Shown here piece by piece: positions 29,531-41,036 of a DNA stretch of 64,000 nucleotides (its first letter is position 1; each line of letters opens with the position of its first letter). The notes beneath the pieces were generated by a model. The model ran no database searches and had not been told where the DNA came from. It saw only the letters and a list, made by a program, of their open reading frames with translations. Source of the stretch: Strigamia acuminata (lineage: Eukaryota; Arthropoda; Chilopoda; Geophilomorpha; Linotaeniidae); assembly GCA_949358305.1 (NCBI GenBank), contig OX442315.1, positions 2,480,001 through 2,544,000 on the forward strand, read 5' to 3'. The position numbers were made by a program, and so were the translations under genes.

Positions 29531-32500
29531 ATGGCTGAGGAAGGAGGGGACGAGGAAATGCTTGAAATCGAGCATCATGACGAGAACTGGGATCAGGACG
29601 TTAACGTGATTCCACCCGATCAGGTAGTAGTCGGTGTCGACGCACGAGATTTAGCTCCGTGCGGTTGAATTAAAGATACATTTGACTAACACTTGACATG
29701 AACGCTCTGCGTTCGAAATAGTGTATAATTATTATACTAATATCCACGATCGCGAGAGCGATTGTATTTTCTCCTTATTGTTTGTTTTCAAGGACGCGAT
29801 CGCAGACTTAATGTCGCCTCGCTCCTTGAAAATGACTCACGACAATTGACACGAACGAGACAATGGAAACGAGCTTTCTTTTTATATTTCCAGGAATGGA
29901 ACTAATTTATTGGGTAGATTTTGGAATAATTTATAGAACGTTGTTTTCTATTTTTATTCGTTAAATTATTCGCGAATTTTTCCGATGACACTAATTTATT
30001 TTAGATCCGTTTTTAACTCGACTTTAACTCCGAATTTTGGAGTTATTATTAGATAATTTTATTTTTATGACAAGGACATTTATTTACATGTTCTAAAGAT
30101 TGTCATTTGGAATTTTCGCAAACGATTTTGCGAGTTTATTTGATTTATTGCACATTAATTTTAAATATTAAATAATCCGAAGAGAATTTCCGGATTAAGA
30201 TGCCTGATTCCGTCTCGTGGCTATCATTGGACGTGAGCCAGATGTGCCAAGAAGACTCTTTCTTCCTGACAAGGACGAATCAATGAACAGGAATAGGACT
30301 CGACGAACGGCCGCACGTTTCAGCGACGTTCCTCGAGCCCACCCCCTATTTATCTCCGTGTTATTGGCGATTTTATTAATTATTTTGTTTCCATCATTGC
30401 AGATGGAGCTCCGAGACACGTGGGGAGCGCTCAGCCCCGCATGCATAGTGCGAGCGGGCATTTATCGAGGCGTACTGCCCGATTTTCTGCGCCGCTGCTT
30501 TGGCGAAGATGCAAAGCCATACCGCCTGCGCGTATTATTTTCGCGCGCCCTCGCCAAGCGTTGGGTTAACGACTGTACACTCCTGGACGCGTTCCCGGAG
30601 TCGGTGCGAGACGTCGTTGCTGCAGAGCTCGCTCGCAGCGATGACCCGAAGTCTCCGATCTTCCACCCGGCCCTGTCGAGCCAATATTCCGGCAGGCCAG
30701 TGGAGGAACATGTTTTGTTCGCGTGGCAAGCGGCCGAGACCGAGGAGGCCCGCGAAGAAGTGTATAATCACTACCGCCAGCAGCTAATCGACACTGCGCC
30801 GGCGGTTGCAGAGCGTGTCTTACAAGACGACGGAATGAGCACCGCCGATATACACCTGTGGTGCGAGCAGATTCGGCAGGGAGAAGTTACGCCACAGTGG
30901 CGACCGAGAATGGGGATTCTCACGTCACAAGCCGAAATGTGGCAATTACATTATTTGGGAATTCTCGGTCCCAAATATAATTTCCCACGGAAGCGCAAGC
31001 GCTCCAAAGGAACCGGGGGCAGCGAATCGCGCTCCCCGGGACGGTCGAAGAAACAGTGCGTCGAACAGCACTCGACCGTCAACGATGGAGCCGGAACGTC
31101 AGCGCAGCCACCGCGCGACTCCGCGAATTACACCAGACCAAGGGTGTTTGTCAACCGTCAGATGAAAGACGGTACAGAGACTCGAGAAGTCTGGATTTCG
31201 GGTGACGAAGAGCGAGTCTCTCATCCCCGTACCGGCAGACATCCGCTGACTCATCGTGAGCAGCGGAAACGAGACCGCAAAGAGCGGTATTTCGCTCGCT
31301 GCGAAGCGCGGGGAATTCCCCTTCCCGAACACGCTCTCAAAGCAATAGAAGCGAAGGAAGCGAGAGAGGCACGATCGAAGTCGAGTGGCAGATCTTCCGG
31401 GGAGCGTCGCGTCCTAGCGCCAGACACGCGGGACCTTCGCGAGATCATCACTCAGATGAAACGCAAGAAATTGTCGCGTTTCGACCCCGCGATGCAGTTC
31501 GCCCGCAAGATGGGCATCGTCGAGGATGGTACCGTGATTCCACACGAAGTGGCACGGTGGTTAAGCGAATATGTGAATTCGCGACCTACGGCCGTCGTTC
31601 CACCGACGAGTTCTGTAAGCCAGCTCCCGGCACTCCAAGTCACGCCGACTGGAGTGCAAGCGGCGCTGCCACCGCCAGCACAACAGTCTTTGACGTTGCT
31701 GTTGCCGACGCAGACATCGACGTCGCAACCGTTGCCAGCACAGCAGTCATTGACGCTGCCGCCGCCGACGCAGCCTCCGCCGCCGCCGCCGATGCCGGGT
31801 TCGAGCACTACGCCGGACTTGGCCGTCGACAACTCGGTAATGTTGCCCGTGCACCAGAGCATTGCGCGGGAATGTCATAACGCCCGATTCGGAGAATATT
31901 ACCCGAGCAAGGCAAGACACGACCGCACCGCGATGTGGTATGAACAGCGTGACGAAAACGCGAGGCTAGCGCGAGAAGCAGCCAATCCATCGATTGAAGA
32001 GCTCTTAGCCTTCTCGTTTGTGATGGAGGACCCGAGAGCCGCCGCCGCTGCTTTGCAGGGCACCGACGTCACGCAGCGTCATTTTATCGAGTGGGGGATC
32101 TCGATGATGCAACACCACTCGCGTGCGTTCGCTGCAGATCCTGATCGCAGCAACCCTGTAAATCGGCGCAGTCTACAGCTGGCTTTGACAAAAATCATGG
32201 TCCAGTTATTGACCCCCTCGCTCTTTGGGGTCGGACGACAGGCGATGGCCTGTAGGTCCGTAGTAGACAGAGAGGGTGTGCAGATACCTCGCGCACTCGT
32301 TGGGGAATGGAGCGCCATTCTCCCCAACCCGGCGATGACTCGCTTCGAGCTGACCCGGGACGTGGTGAACCCCGAATGGGAGGGGTATAAGTTGCGGAGC
32401 ATGGCCTTCCGCCACGCCGCTACCACGTGGGAGCCAACACCGTCAGCGCAGTCACACGCAATGATGGTCACGAGTGAAGAGCCGATGGAGAGCGACGCCG

Positions 32501-33228
32501 CCTCTTCGACTGCTTCACGTGGAGCCCCAACTCCACCTCCGCCGCCGCCACCGATGCCACCAGCGGCGGCACCACAGACACCCGTCCTATCAAATGCGGC
32601 GGGTAAGCCGAGACGCCTGCTGTGCCGGACGCCGCCAACGATGTCCGCCGCTCGCCAGAGCCTGACGCCTCCCGCAGCCCAAGAAGCGCGGGAAGAGACT
32701 GTCCAGCAAGCAGTAGTTCCGAAGAGCGCCAAGCCAGCGAAAGCGGCGAAGTCTCAGACGAACTATTATGAGAAGTTATGTGACGAGTTCTCTCAGCTGT
32801 CGATGACGACGGCGACGCGCAAATTCATCCTCGCGCAGAGAGACAAGGGGAAATCGGTGTTTGTTTGGCTACACAACCAGGTGCGCCAGACCACCGATTT
32901 GATCCTCCATCAGCGTTTGCTGAGGGCCCACCGTGCGCCTCGAACGGCCGCGGAGGCGAACGCGATCCGGCACACCAATTCCGGGTTTTCAGCGTTCATT
33001 CCGCGGGTTTGGCTGCATGAGAGGAGACGTGCCCCGTACGAGCCAGCCGGCGGCCACGAATTGTGCTTTATTTCCGAGCACGAGGACCCCCGCGACCAGT
33101 CTTCAGCCTTGGTTGGAGATCTGGTTCTACCGCCCGGCGTTGTGCCGCCCGGCGCTGAGCCGCCCGTCCCTGGAGTGAGTTTCGCCCAGGCGATGGATCC
33201 AGCGTCGGGTCCCAGCAAGAAGGATTGA
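29531..33228 (+). CDS. Spliced third ORF of element B, env position
   Basis: Two exons, 29531-29623 and 30403-33228, joined at CAG|GTAGTA and CATTGCAG|AT in phase 0; 972 aa. Exon 1 is acidic (MAEEGGDEEMLEIEHHDENW). Exon 2 begins MELRDTWGALSP, matching TWGPIDP of element A at the same place after the junction. Shared modules: SQAEMWQLHYLGILGPK near the N-terminus and QRLLRAHRAPRTAAEAN...YEPAGGHELCFISEHEDP near the C-terminus. Between them are basic and Pro-rich stretches (QPPPPPPMPG). No signal peptide, furin site or membrane anchor is seen. I do not recognise the family. The frame upstream of 30403 is open to 30217 but is likely intronic. Confidence 0.8.
29624..30402 (+). other. Intron in the third ORF of element B
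   Basis: 779 bp, AT-rich, donor GTAGTA, acceptor after TTTCCATCATTGCAG. Same place relative to the coding sequence as in element A. Confidence 0.7.
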
Positions 33229-33252
33229 TCGCTCCGAACACGCGCGGTCAGA

Positions 33253-33267
33253 GCTGGGAGGGGGACG
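33253..33267 (+). other. Polypurine tract of element B
   Basis: Purine-rich GCTGGGAGGGGGACG just before the 3' LTR. Confidence 0.75.
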
Positions 33268-34264
33268 TGTGGTGACCCGACTGGGGTGGGGCACGAAGAG
33301 TTTCTCTCGTGGCCTACATACGGGTAAAAAGGGGGAGTCGCGCGCGCGCCTCCCTTCCCTCAGAGCATTGACTCCCAGTCAATGGACGGGCGTCTGCCCT
33401 GGGGGAGTGGGGGAGATTCGTCTTCTCCACCATTGGGTGGCTTTAGTCACCTGTCACCCCCCGCTTTGTGCAAAGGAATTTGCCTTGCACTGAGCGGGCA
33501 GAACCAACACAAAAATCAACCAAGATACACGTAAAAGCCAAACGTCCTAAAACGATCAAGCCTAAGTACAAAGACTTCAGGAGTGACCTAGGACAAGGGA
33601 CTTTCAACGTGAGTACGATTGATTTGTGTTAACCTCCGCAGAGTAACCTGCGAAACAAGATTACCACACTATTTTAGCAAGCCAGCTAGAAATAGTAAAC
33701 CTACTCCAATTTAGCGAGTTGTGCAGACAAACGGTCGCACAAGCCTAAATTGCAGTAACCACGACGAGCGTTCCCGCCGCTGTGTGTATCGCCGGGAACC
33801 ACCAAGCGTCCGCCGCTGTGTGATCGCCGGACACCTAAACAAAACCCTAAACCTAGACAACAGACCAGAAGTAAGACCTTTTAGGCATTCACTCGCGCCC
33901 GACCAGCGTGAGCCCGAAGGACCGAACGAGAAACGTGAGACGAGGACGCCATTCATTGCCACGCCGGCCCAAGACGACACCACGTTGCCACGCGGACGCC
34001 ATCTTGGATCCAGAGCACCAACAAAGGACGACCTCGACCAGTTTCCCGCCAACTTCACACACCTTACCTTTTACCCTTATCCCTTTACATATTTTTATCC
34101 CTTTTACCTGTACATTCCCGTATAATAAATACATTTATTATATTTACCATTTTACATTGTTTGCCGTTTCACATTATTTGGGTAACTGCTTGAGTAAAGC
34201 GGTATTGCGAGATTAGAGAGTGACTCATACCACGTATCAGCGACAGACCGAGTTGAGCGCGACA
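33268..34264 (+). repeat. 3' LTR of element B
   Basis: 997 bp. Nearly identical to the 5' LTR of element E, and clearly different from the 5' LTR of B. Flanked on the right by ATAT. Confidence 0.93.
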
Positions 34265-34529
34265 ATATGTTTTGTAGAATGTTGGGCAGGTGCAAGTGCC
34301 TTCATCCCATTTGTCGGCAGTTATGGTTACAAAGCACAGACGAGTCCGTGTTTGTCTGTAGGTGTCAAAGTGTCACCAATTCCAAAGTTGGGTCTGCCTC
34401 AAGTATGGGTCAATGTCCGTCTCGCGCACATTACTCTGATTTGTGGGCGTAATGAAGTAAAACTTTTGATTACCCCTAAAACGAGTCTTGACACACGGTT
34501 TTGTTCCTTGGTTACCATCTGAAAAGTAT
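34265..34529. other. Spacer right of element B
   Basis: No gene recognised. Begins ATATGTTTTG; the first four bases match the flank of element E. Confidence 0.45.
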
Positions 34530-34604
34530 GCTTCGTTTCGTCTTCTAGAATGACTCGTCCTTTAATGGCTGAAGTCTCATCAAGCAACAACTCGTTTGTG
34601 GATT
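34530..34604 (-). pseudogene. Relic of an Ig-family exon 4
   Basis: On the minus strand a TTGCAG acceptor is followed by the start of the third-Ig exon: codons for STNELLLDETSAIKGRVILE, as in genes 1 and 3, then the similarity stops. It is cut off before the first Ig cysteine and no other exon lies nearby. Confidence 0.7.
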
Positions 34605-34619
34605 CTGCAACGAATAGAG

Positions 34620-34710
34620 AGTGCTAAAATAAACACATTTTCGAATTGAACAACAGCAAAATAAACACATTTTCGAATTGAACAACAGCAAAATAAACAC
34701 ATTTTCGAAT
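34620..34710 (+). repeat. Three tandem ~36-bp repeats
   Basis: CAAAATAAACACATTTTCGA followed by ATTGAACAACAG, about three times. The AACAACAGCAAAAT part belongs to the motif family repeated at 35160-35480. Confidence 0.75.
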
Positions 34711-34806
34711 TAAAATACTTGAGGGCCCAGGCTGTATTAGAGATGCTTTTAGTGAAATAAATTTCACCGTAGCAGTCGATCGTATGCTGTACTTGTTCTT
34801 TGCTAA

Positions 34807-35124
34807 CATAGAGGAATACTGGATCAATTCGGTGCACCACTTGTTGTTTCTGCAGCCCCAGTTGCTGCAGCCCCAGTTGCTGCAGTCCCGGTTGCTGCAG
34901 CGCCCCTTGTTGCTGCAGCACCTATTGTAGTGCAGGAAGGCCACACTTGCATCATCTGCCTGACAGAGCCCAGGAATACACTTCTGAAGCCGTGCAAGCA
35001 TCAGAAATGCTGTAGTGGTTGCAGCGAGCGTCTGATGCGTGGTGAAGGCAATGACGCTGCATTTCTCCCCAGGTGCTCCACATGCCGGGCCAAGGTAGAC
35101 TACATAATAGTTGCTTTTATTTAA
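34807..35124 (+). pseudogene. RING-finger fragment without a start codon
   Basis: An open frame after TAA at 34804 and ending in TAA at 35122-35124, with no ATG. It starts with an Ala/Pro/Val stretch (repeats of AAPVA) and then codes a C3HC4-like RING: CIICL, PCKHQKCCSGC, then CSTCRAKVDY (residues 43-100). RING domains bind E2 enzymes in ubiquitin ligases; the spacing resembles the C-terminal RING of IAP-type proteins. Lack of a start and the acceptor-like TTTCTGCAG before the repeat suggest one exon of a gene, here flanked by TTGAATAACAGCAAAA repeats, so possibly carried by a mobile element. It could also be a live exon of an unseen gene. Confidence 0.6.
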
Positions 35125-35159
35125 ACTAAAATTAAATTAAATTAAAAACACCAAAACAC

Positions 35160-35600
35160 CAAGCAATAACATTGAATAACAGCAAACTACCCAAACTTGA
35201 AGTTGAATAACAGCAAAAGACCCAAAATTATAGTTGAATAACTAAAAACATCAAAAATTAATGTTGAATAACAGCAAAACACAGAAACTTAAAAGTGAAC
35301 AACAGCAAAACACAGAAACTTAAAAGTGAACAACAGCTAAATGTCATTAAAATCAATTGAATAACAGCAAAACACCAACTGAATAACTGCAAAATAGTCA
35401 AATTAAAAATTGAACAATAGCAAAATACCATTGAAAACACCTATTACTGCAATTGAATAACCGCAAAATAATAACTTTCTTCGTTTCTTTGCGCACTAAA
35501 TCAGTGTCATTGTTACGCACCGACATTGCGCATAACACAAATATTGTTGATTAACTGCGTTTGAATAACAGCAAAATCCGCTTTTGCTGTTATTCAGTTT
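35160..35600 (+). repeat. Dispersed TTGAATAACAGCAAAA repeats with end hairpin
   Basis: About eleven variants of TTGAAYAACAGCAAAA on the plus strand, irregularly spaced. Near 35568-35600 the motif is followed after four bases by its own reverse complement, making a 15-16-bp perfect hairpin. The same motif lies left of the RING fragment, so the array brackets it. Confidence 0.75.
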
Positions 35601-36699
35601 GCTGCACATTATCATGATGACATTATCATAATGATCCTCAGCAGCTATGTGGCAAACCGTCAAAGCTATATTCCCATTGCAATGGGAGCAGAGGATTCCG
35701 CAAGGTTTCAGTCTGTGGCAAGACTGCCAGAAGAAAAACAGTATATCTCCGGTCACAAGAGTGACTGGTCATGCTGACGAAATGAAGAGCGATACGGCAA
35801 TCGTGATGGCAATATCGAACGAGGTTGCCCTCGAGTCCCCAGGGACTTCAATCAACTTGTCCAAAGCACGAACATGGCAAAGTCATTCCGGCTACACTGC
35901 CATGTGGCCTTTGGCCACGTGGTCAGCAATTGGTGTGGGTTGGGTTGCTGAAGGGCAACCCAACAACCTAGGCAATACCATGGTGAACACAACCCCTAGA
36001 CAACCACAGCAATAAAGTCTATTAAACCCAAGCTATGTGTTTTCTGTTTTGATATTTGTGTGACTGGATATGGTCAGACCCGTATAGTGTGAGGATTTAC
36101 TACACGGGAGGGACGCATACATCACGTAAAGACGAGACAGAGACTCCAGATTGTTGGGTTTTGGCCTTTAATCGTTGTCTAGGGGTCACTGTGTGGAGTG
36201 CTGCTAAGCACGCTACACCGGCAACCGGCCCAACGCACACAGGGCGTAGCCCACATGTATGACTTGGTCGGATGCCTCGGACAAACATTCTGCTGTACTT
36301 AGCTACAGCCCATGTAGCCACCCATGGTAATGCGACAGCCATCATACTGCCACTGAGCGTCACAGTGGTGAATGGTGAGAGGAACGGAGTAGTAGTTGTC
36401 TCTACTATAGTTGAGACCGTGGCAGCTACACCTGACACGTCTTTATCCTCGGCTCCCTCAGCAACATCTCTCTCTCTCACCACACCACTTTGCTCTTACC
36501 TCTCCTGCTAGGCCGGTCCACTTCTTCAAGAAGGGGACAGCTTGGGGCCGCCAGGCAGTGTGTGGAGTGACGTAGGCCACCAGGGTGGCCAAACGGTCAC
36601 ATTTGCCACATGGTCCTCCCCTGGCCATGAGACGATCTACCGCCACTTACATGCTGTACCGCCAATAGGAAAACTATTTGTTATTTATTTATGTAAATA
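35601..36699. other. Distant 3' flank of gene 3
   Basis: Paralogous in pieces to the flank of gene 1 (6524-6600 and 17995-18210), read in reverse. Between about 36060 and 36590 lies extra sequence that also resembles 50880-51420 inside the gene 3 intron element, so it is probably a repeat of that family. No gene recognised. Confidence 0.55.
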
Positions 36700-36768
36700 C
36701 CCGTACTGCCTCGATTTAACGCCGGGTTTAATCAAACGCCAGCCCCGAATAAACGCCGGGTTCCCCAA
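36700..36768. mobile_element. MITE beside gene 3, left piece
   Basis: CCCGTACTGCCTCGATTTAA... is the inverted partner of the piece at 50020-50122. The flanking TA and the empty site beside gene 1 (CCAACTATTTACAT) mark it as a mariner-like MITE. Element C splits it. Confidence 0.7.
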
Positions 36769-36773
36769 AAATG

Positions 36774-37260
36774 TGTAGCAGAGGAGTGCGCAAAATATCG
36801 GCACAATACCGATTGGAAGCGTGACTGGAGCTGTGCGACCCGCACAGACATTAACGATACTACGCGTATCGTTTCGGAAATGCGCGCGGCCTAATGCCGC
36901 TAATATGCGCTGTGAAATGCACTGAAATGTGCACTGAATTAACGACAATACTTAAAATAATAAAAGCAGTTTAATATAAACCAAATACATTACAAATAAG
37001 AGTCCTAAAGGGTGAAATTCAGCTAAGCTGCACAAACTCATGCACAGCGCCATGTTGGATTGGAAAATACAAAGTATGGTGGCACCTAGTGCCGGAAATT
37101 AACATTAACACAGGATGAATCATTGAAAAGTAGAACAAATCATATGAGAATACAGTTATCATACGGAATTACGTATGAGACAGCGCCGAATTAACAATCA
37201 AATGGAAATCTATAGGAAACAAACATATTCATCGATAGAAACACGGTCTTTAGACCAACA
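36774..37260 (-). repeat. 3' LTR of element C
   Basis: 487 bp, TG...CA ends. A purine tract (GAAGAGGGGATT on the minus strand, 37261-37272) adjoins it. Confidence 0.94.
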
Positions 37261-37458
37261 AATCCCCTCTTCGATGTAAATGTTTATCAGGGGACGAGAC
37301 GAACGTATACTGGAATTACAGTTGATAATTGACGAGAAATGAAAATAATAAAGTCGAATCATCGGGCCGGGTACTGTCGTGGTTATCACTTAACTAAGCT
37401 CGGTATTCCCACAGAAACCCGATGATCCTCGAAATTGGGATAAACCAAAATAGGAATG

Positions 37459-40400
37459 TCATGCTCGGAAGATCTTCGAAATCAGCGATCGCAAACGTTC
37501 GGATGAAAGCCATTTGGTGAAAATATCAGCGATATTAATCTCGCTGGCGACTTTTCGAAGATCGAAGACTCCTGTCGTATACCACTCCCTGAGCCAATGA
37601 TATTTCACGCGAATGTGTCGAGTTTTCGCGTTTTCGATGTCATTCGAAGTGAACTGGATAGCGGCCAGGGCATCGGAGTAGACGACGGGTCGAGATAAAC
37701 GATTGAGAATCGGGAAATCGGTGTAGACGGAGTCCAACCAGAAAAGTTCCTTTACACACTCTACTAGGGCGATAAACTCCGCTTCCATAGTAGAGCATGC
37801 AACGGTCGACTGTTTGCGACAGGACCAGCCGATAGGGACGTTGCCGATATACACGATGTATCCTCCGAAACTCAAAGATGTTTCCGGGTCGCTTGCCCAC
37901 GATGCGTCGGTGAAAGCCGATAACTGGCTGGAAATGCAACCAGACAGTTCGATACAAAGGTCTGCGGTGTTTGCTACGTACTGCAGAACCTGGAGAAGGG
38001 CGCGGATGTGGGTTCGGTTGTAGCACGTGTTGTATTGTGCTAAGGCGATCACGGAATATAGGATATCGGGACGGGTTCTTGATGCCAAAAACAACAGTGA
38101 ACCTATCACCGATCGATAGGGAAAATCTTCGAGGTTTTCGGTGGACCCTCTGACGAGCGTCGTTCCCGGTGTCACTGGCACCTTGACGAGGTTATTGGTC
38201 GATGTCCCGAATTTCTTCACGATCTTGGCGATGTAAGCACGCTGGGTGATGAACGTGCGTCCTGCGTCGCGGATGAATTCGACGCCTAGAAGTCTCGTGA
38301 TCGGGCCAAGGTTCACGATGTCGAATTTCGAACTGATGAGTCGAATCAGTTGAGTGAAAACATTGTCGGATGCGTAAAATATTACAATATCGTCCACGTA
38401 GACCAGCATAACAGCTGTGTTTCCGAAAACGTATACACAGTTGCATGCCGGCATTCTTCGAAATCCGAGGGCCCGTAACGTTTCGTCGAGTTTCTCAAAC
38501 CATTGTCTGCCGGACTGATGGAGGCCGTAAAGTGATTTGAGGAGCAGCCACACGTTGTTTGGATCGGAGCATGTGGCACCTGCGGGGATTCGCATGTAGA
38601 CTTTATGTTTTAACTCCCCGTACAGGTACGCACACTTCACGTCGAGGTGGGCGTCCTTCCAGCCTCGCAACACGACCAGAAGACAGAAGAATAGACGAAT
38701 TAACACGAAGTTCACGACCGGGCTAAACACTTCATCGAAGTCCACACCGAGGGTTTGATAAAAGCCTTGCGCTACTAAGCGTGCTCGGTATCGGGTGACG
38801 GTTCCGGCTGCATCGGTCTTTAATTTGAAAATCCATTTACAACCGAGAATAGTGGTGTCCGGTGGTCGGGGAACTTCGGTGTAAATTTCTCGCTCTTTGA
38901 AAGTGTCCAATTCTTCTTGAATGGCTTCCCGCCATTTCGGAGCGTCGTTGAATTTTGGAATTTCGGCAAACGAAGCCGGTTCAGTTCGGCATAGATGAGC
39001 TGCATGACGAACGCCCGGGAGAGTTGGCATTTTATGCTCGAGATTCCCAAAGAAGAATAGTCCGGGGTCGTAATCGATGTTGTTTAGCATACAATATTCT
39101 TCGATATCATTGAAGGATCGCAATCGGATTTTCAGAGTCGGGAAATAATAGACATCGATTAAGATTTTTCCGGGCTTCTGATCCTTTCTTAGATGTTCCT
39201 CGCGCACCCATTCACGGCACTCGCTATCTCCACCGACGAATCGCCACTTGTGGGTGGTGTGGCGCGCAGTCGCTGGCGAATTGGGATCGGGGTCGAAAAT
39301 TTGCAACCCTTGCGTAGTCTGATCATCAACACGTTGCTGACGACGCGTCGTAATAAATCTCGGCGTCGGTACCGGTGTTTCACGGGGAAGAGAAGGCGCT
39401 GCCGATCGCTGAGGTGATGGCGGAGCGGATGTACGAGGAGTTGTCGGAGGCGATTGTCGTGCCGATTGTTCCGCTGACGCGTCAACGTGTTCGGATGTTT
39501 CCGGATAAATCGACAATTCGTCCATCTCTCGGATGTCGTGGTCCGTATCATGTTCCTCTTCATATGAAATATGATGGGATTGTCGAAGAGATGCGGAACC
39601 TGGAGGCAACGTCGCGCACAAATCGAGCAACACCCGTTCTGGTGTCGTCGGAGGCGGAATGTGGATGTGCGGATATGCAGGTGGCGTGTGCATCGAAGCG
39701 GATGCCGTTGACACATGTTCGGAGTCGTTCGCAGAGTGTTCGGAAGCCTCTGAATTGGATCCCCTTGGCCACTGATGGTAATGAAGGTTATCATCGAATG
39801 TGACGGATTGCTGATTCGGGCTCGGAAACGATTCCTGAGGTCGTTGAGGCGAAATTTTAATAGATTTCCGATAGGATTGGCGCTCATCCACCTTAACATG
39901 AATCGATTCATAAACTTTGTTGTCGGTTGGGTTCCAAATCCTGTATCCACGGGTCCCGGTGGCGTAGCCGACTAGATATCCCTCCCAGGCCCGCGGATCC
40001 AGCTTCTTGCGGCCCGGTGCAGTGTAGTGCACCCAGCATTTGGAGCCCAGTTTACGTAAGTGTCGTAATGACAATGCTCTCTGCCGCCAAAAGATGTAGG
40101 GGACTTGATTGTTAAGTCGTGAATGAGGACTCCGGTTCTTGATATAAGAAAACAAGACTGCGAGTTCGGCCCAGAGCGCTTCCGGCAATTTAGTTTCGGA
40201 TAGAACTGCGCGGAAATTGTCGGCCATTGTTCGGTTTATGCGCTCGGCCGTGCCGTTCATTTGTGGCGATGACGGGTTTGTTCGCTGTCCCTGAATACCT
40301 TTGTCTTGAAGGTAGCGGAGAAACTCATTTGATAAAAATTCACCGCCTCTATCAGTACGTATGGCTTTGACGCTCGTTTCTTGTATCCGCTCAGCCCTTG

Positions 40401-40551
40401 CAACAAAGTCCTTGAAAGATGCGAAAACTTGAGATTTCTGAGCCAATGGAATAATCCAACAATAACGGGTGGCGTCGTCTATGATAGTGAGTACAAAACG
40501 CGCTCCTCCAAATGATGGGACAGGAGCCGGCCCCCAAACATCCATGTGAAT
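37459..40551 (-). pseudogene. pol: Element C pol, part after the D insertion
   Basis: 1,028 codons from just before the first integrase Asp to the stop at 37459. Integrase: MDVWGPAPV, RTDRGGEF and AERINR give D,D,E. RT: CKWIFKLK, RARLVAQGF, SLYGLHQSGRQW and YVDD. RNase H: FTDASWASD, STMEAEF, YSDALAA. The tail NIADIFTKWLSSERL is typical of copia pol. The frame is fully open; it is cut off from its start by the insertion of D at TGAAT (40547-40551). Before that it would have been one continuous gag-pol. Confidence 0.92.
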
Positions 40552-41019
40552 TGATAGGTTTGGAGGCGCCGGACATCAAAGGAAAAGAGCTGAGACTCGA
40601 ATTAACAGGTGCGGGAACTCGCATCATGCGACCGCCATCTTTATTCATCGTGATGAGAGAGAAAACATAAAAAACGCACCTCTTTCGAGGCTACAAAACT
40701 TGAAGTAGAATGAATCATTGTTAACAGGCAAGGATTAATTCTTTACATAACAAAAGTAAAGTAAACTCGGCATAAACAATCAATAATGTAAACAAAAGCC
40801 ATGAGAAACTAAAGGATAAGCGCTCATATTCGAGCAGACGGCATATAAGCATGTCATTGCTCATAAGCACATTAGGTTGCGGCACTTAGCACAGGAATAA
40901 GGGTTTAAAAGTCAATATCAACCAATGCAACACGAATACAGGATTGCAATGACACACACGTTGCATTCAACCGGAAACATGCAACTGAGAAGATCAAACA
41001 GTTGGGCATTTATCTAACA
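40552..41019 (-). repeat. 3' LTR of element D
   Basis: 468 bp, TG...CA ends; purine tract AAAGGGGGATT (minus strand) adjoins it at 41020-41030. Confidence 0.94.
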
Positions 41020-41036
41020 AATCCCCCTTTGCGCAA

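Larger units (their letters stand above)
20811..34264 (+). mobile_element. Ty3/Gypsy element B
   Basis: A 13.45-kb element with LTRs at 20811-21806 and 33268-34264, gag, pol, a spliced third ORF and a polypurine tract. All reading frames look intact. The flanks do not match (ACGT before, ATAT after) and the two LTRs differ at a dozen or more places, though the 3' LTR matches element E. This points to a chimera formed by recombination with E rather than one insertion event. Confidence 0.93.

Noticed and set aside
30217-30402. Open start of the element B third ORF upstream of the proposed acceptor, with a hydrophobic stretch that looks like a membrane segment
   Set aside because: The hydrophobic codons are the AT-rich acceptor tract of the intron; the homologous protein in element A begins right after its acceptor. 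If splicing were disproved this segment would matter.
33268-34264. Gene conversion as the sole cause of the E 5' LTR and B 3' LTR identity
   Set aside because: It would not explain the shared ATAT flanks or why undoing an inversion puts all Ig genes on one strand, though it cannot be fully excluded here.
35160-35600. CRISPR-like array from the regularly repeated TTGAATAACAGCAAAA motif
   Set aside because: Repeats are imperfect and unevenly spaced, spacers are not of fixed length, and the context is animal.
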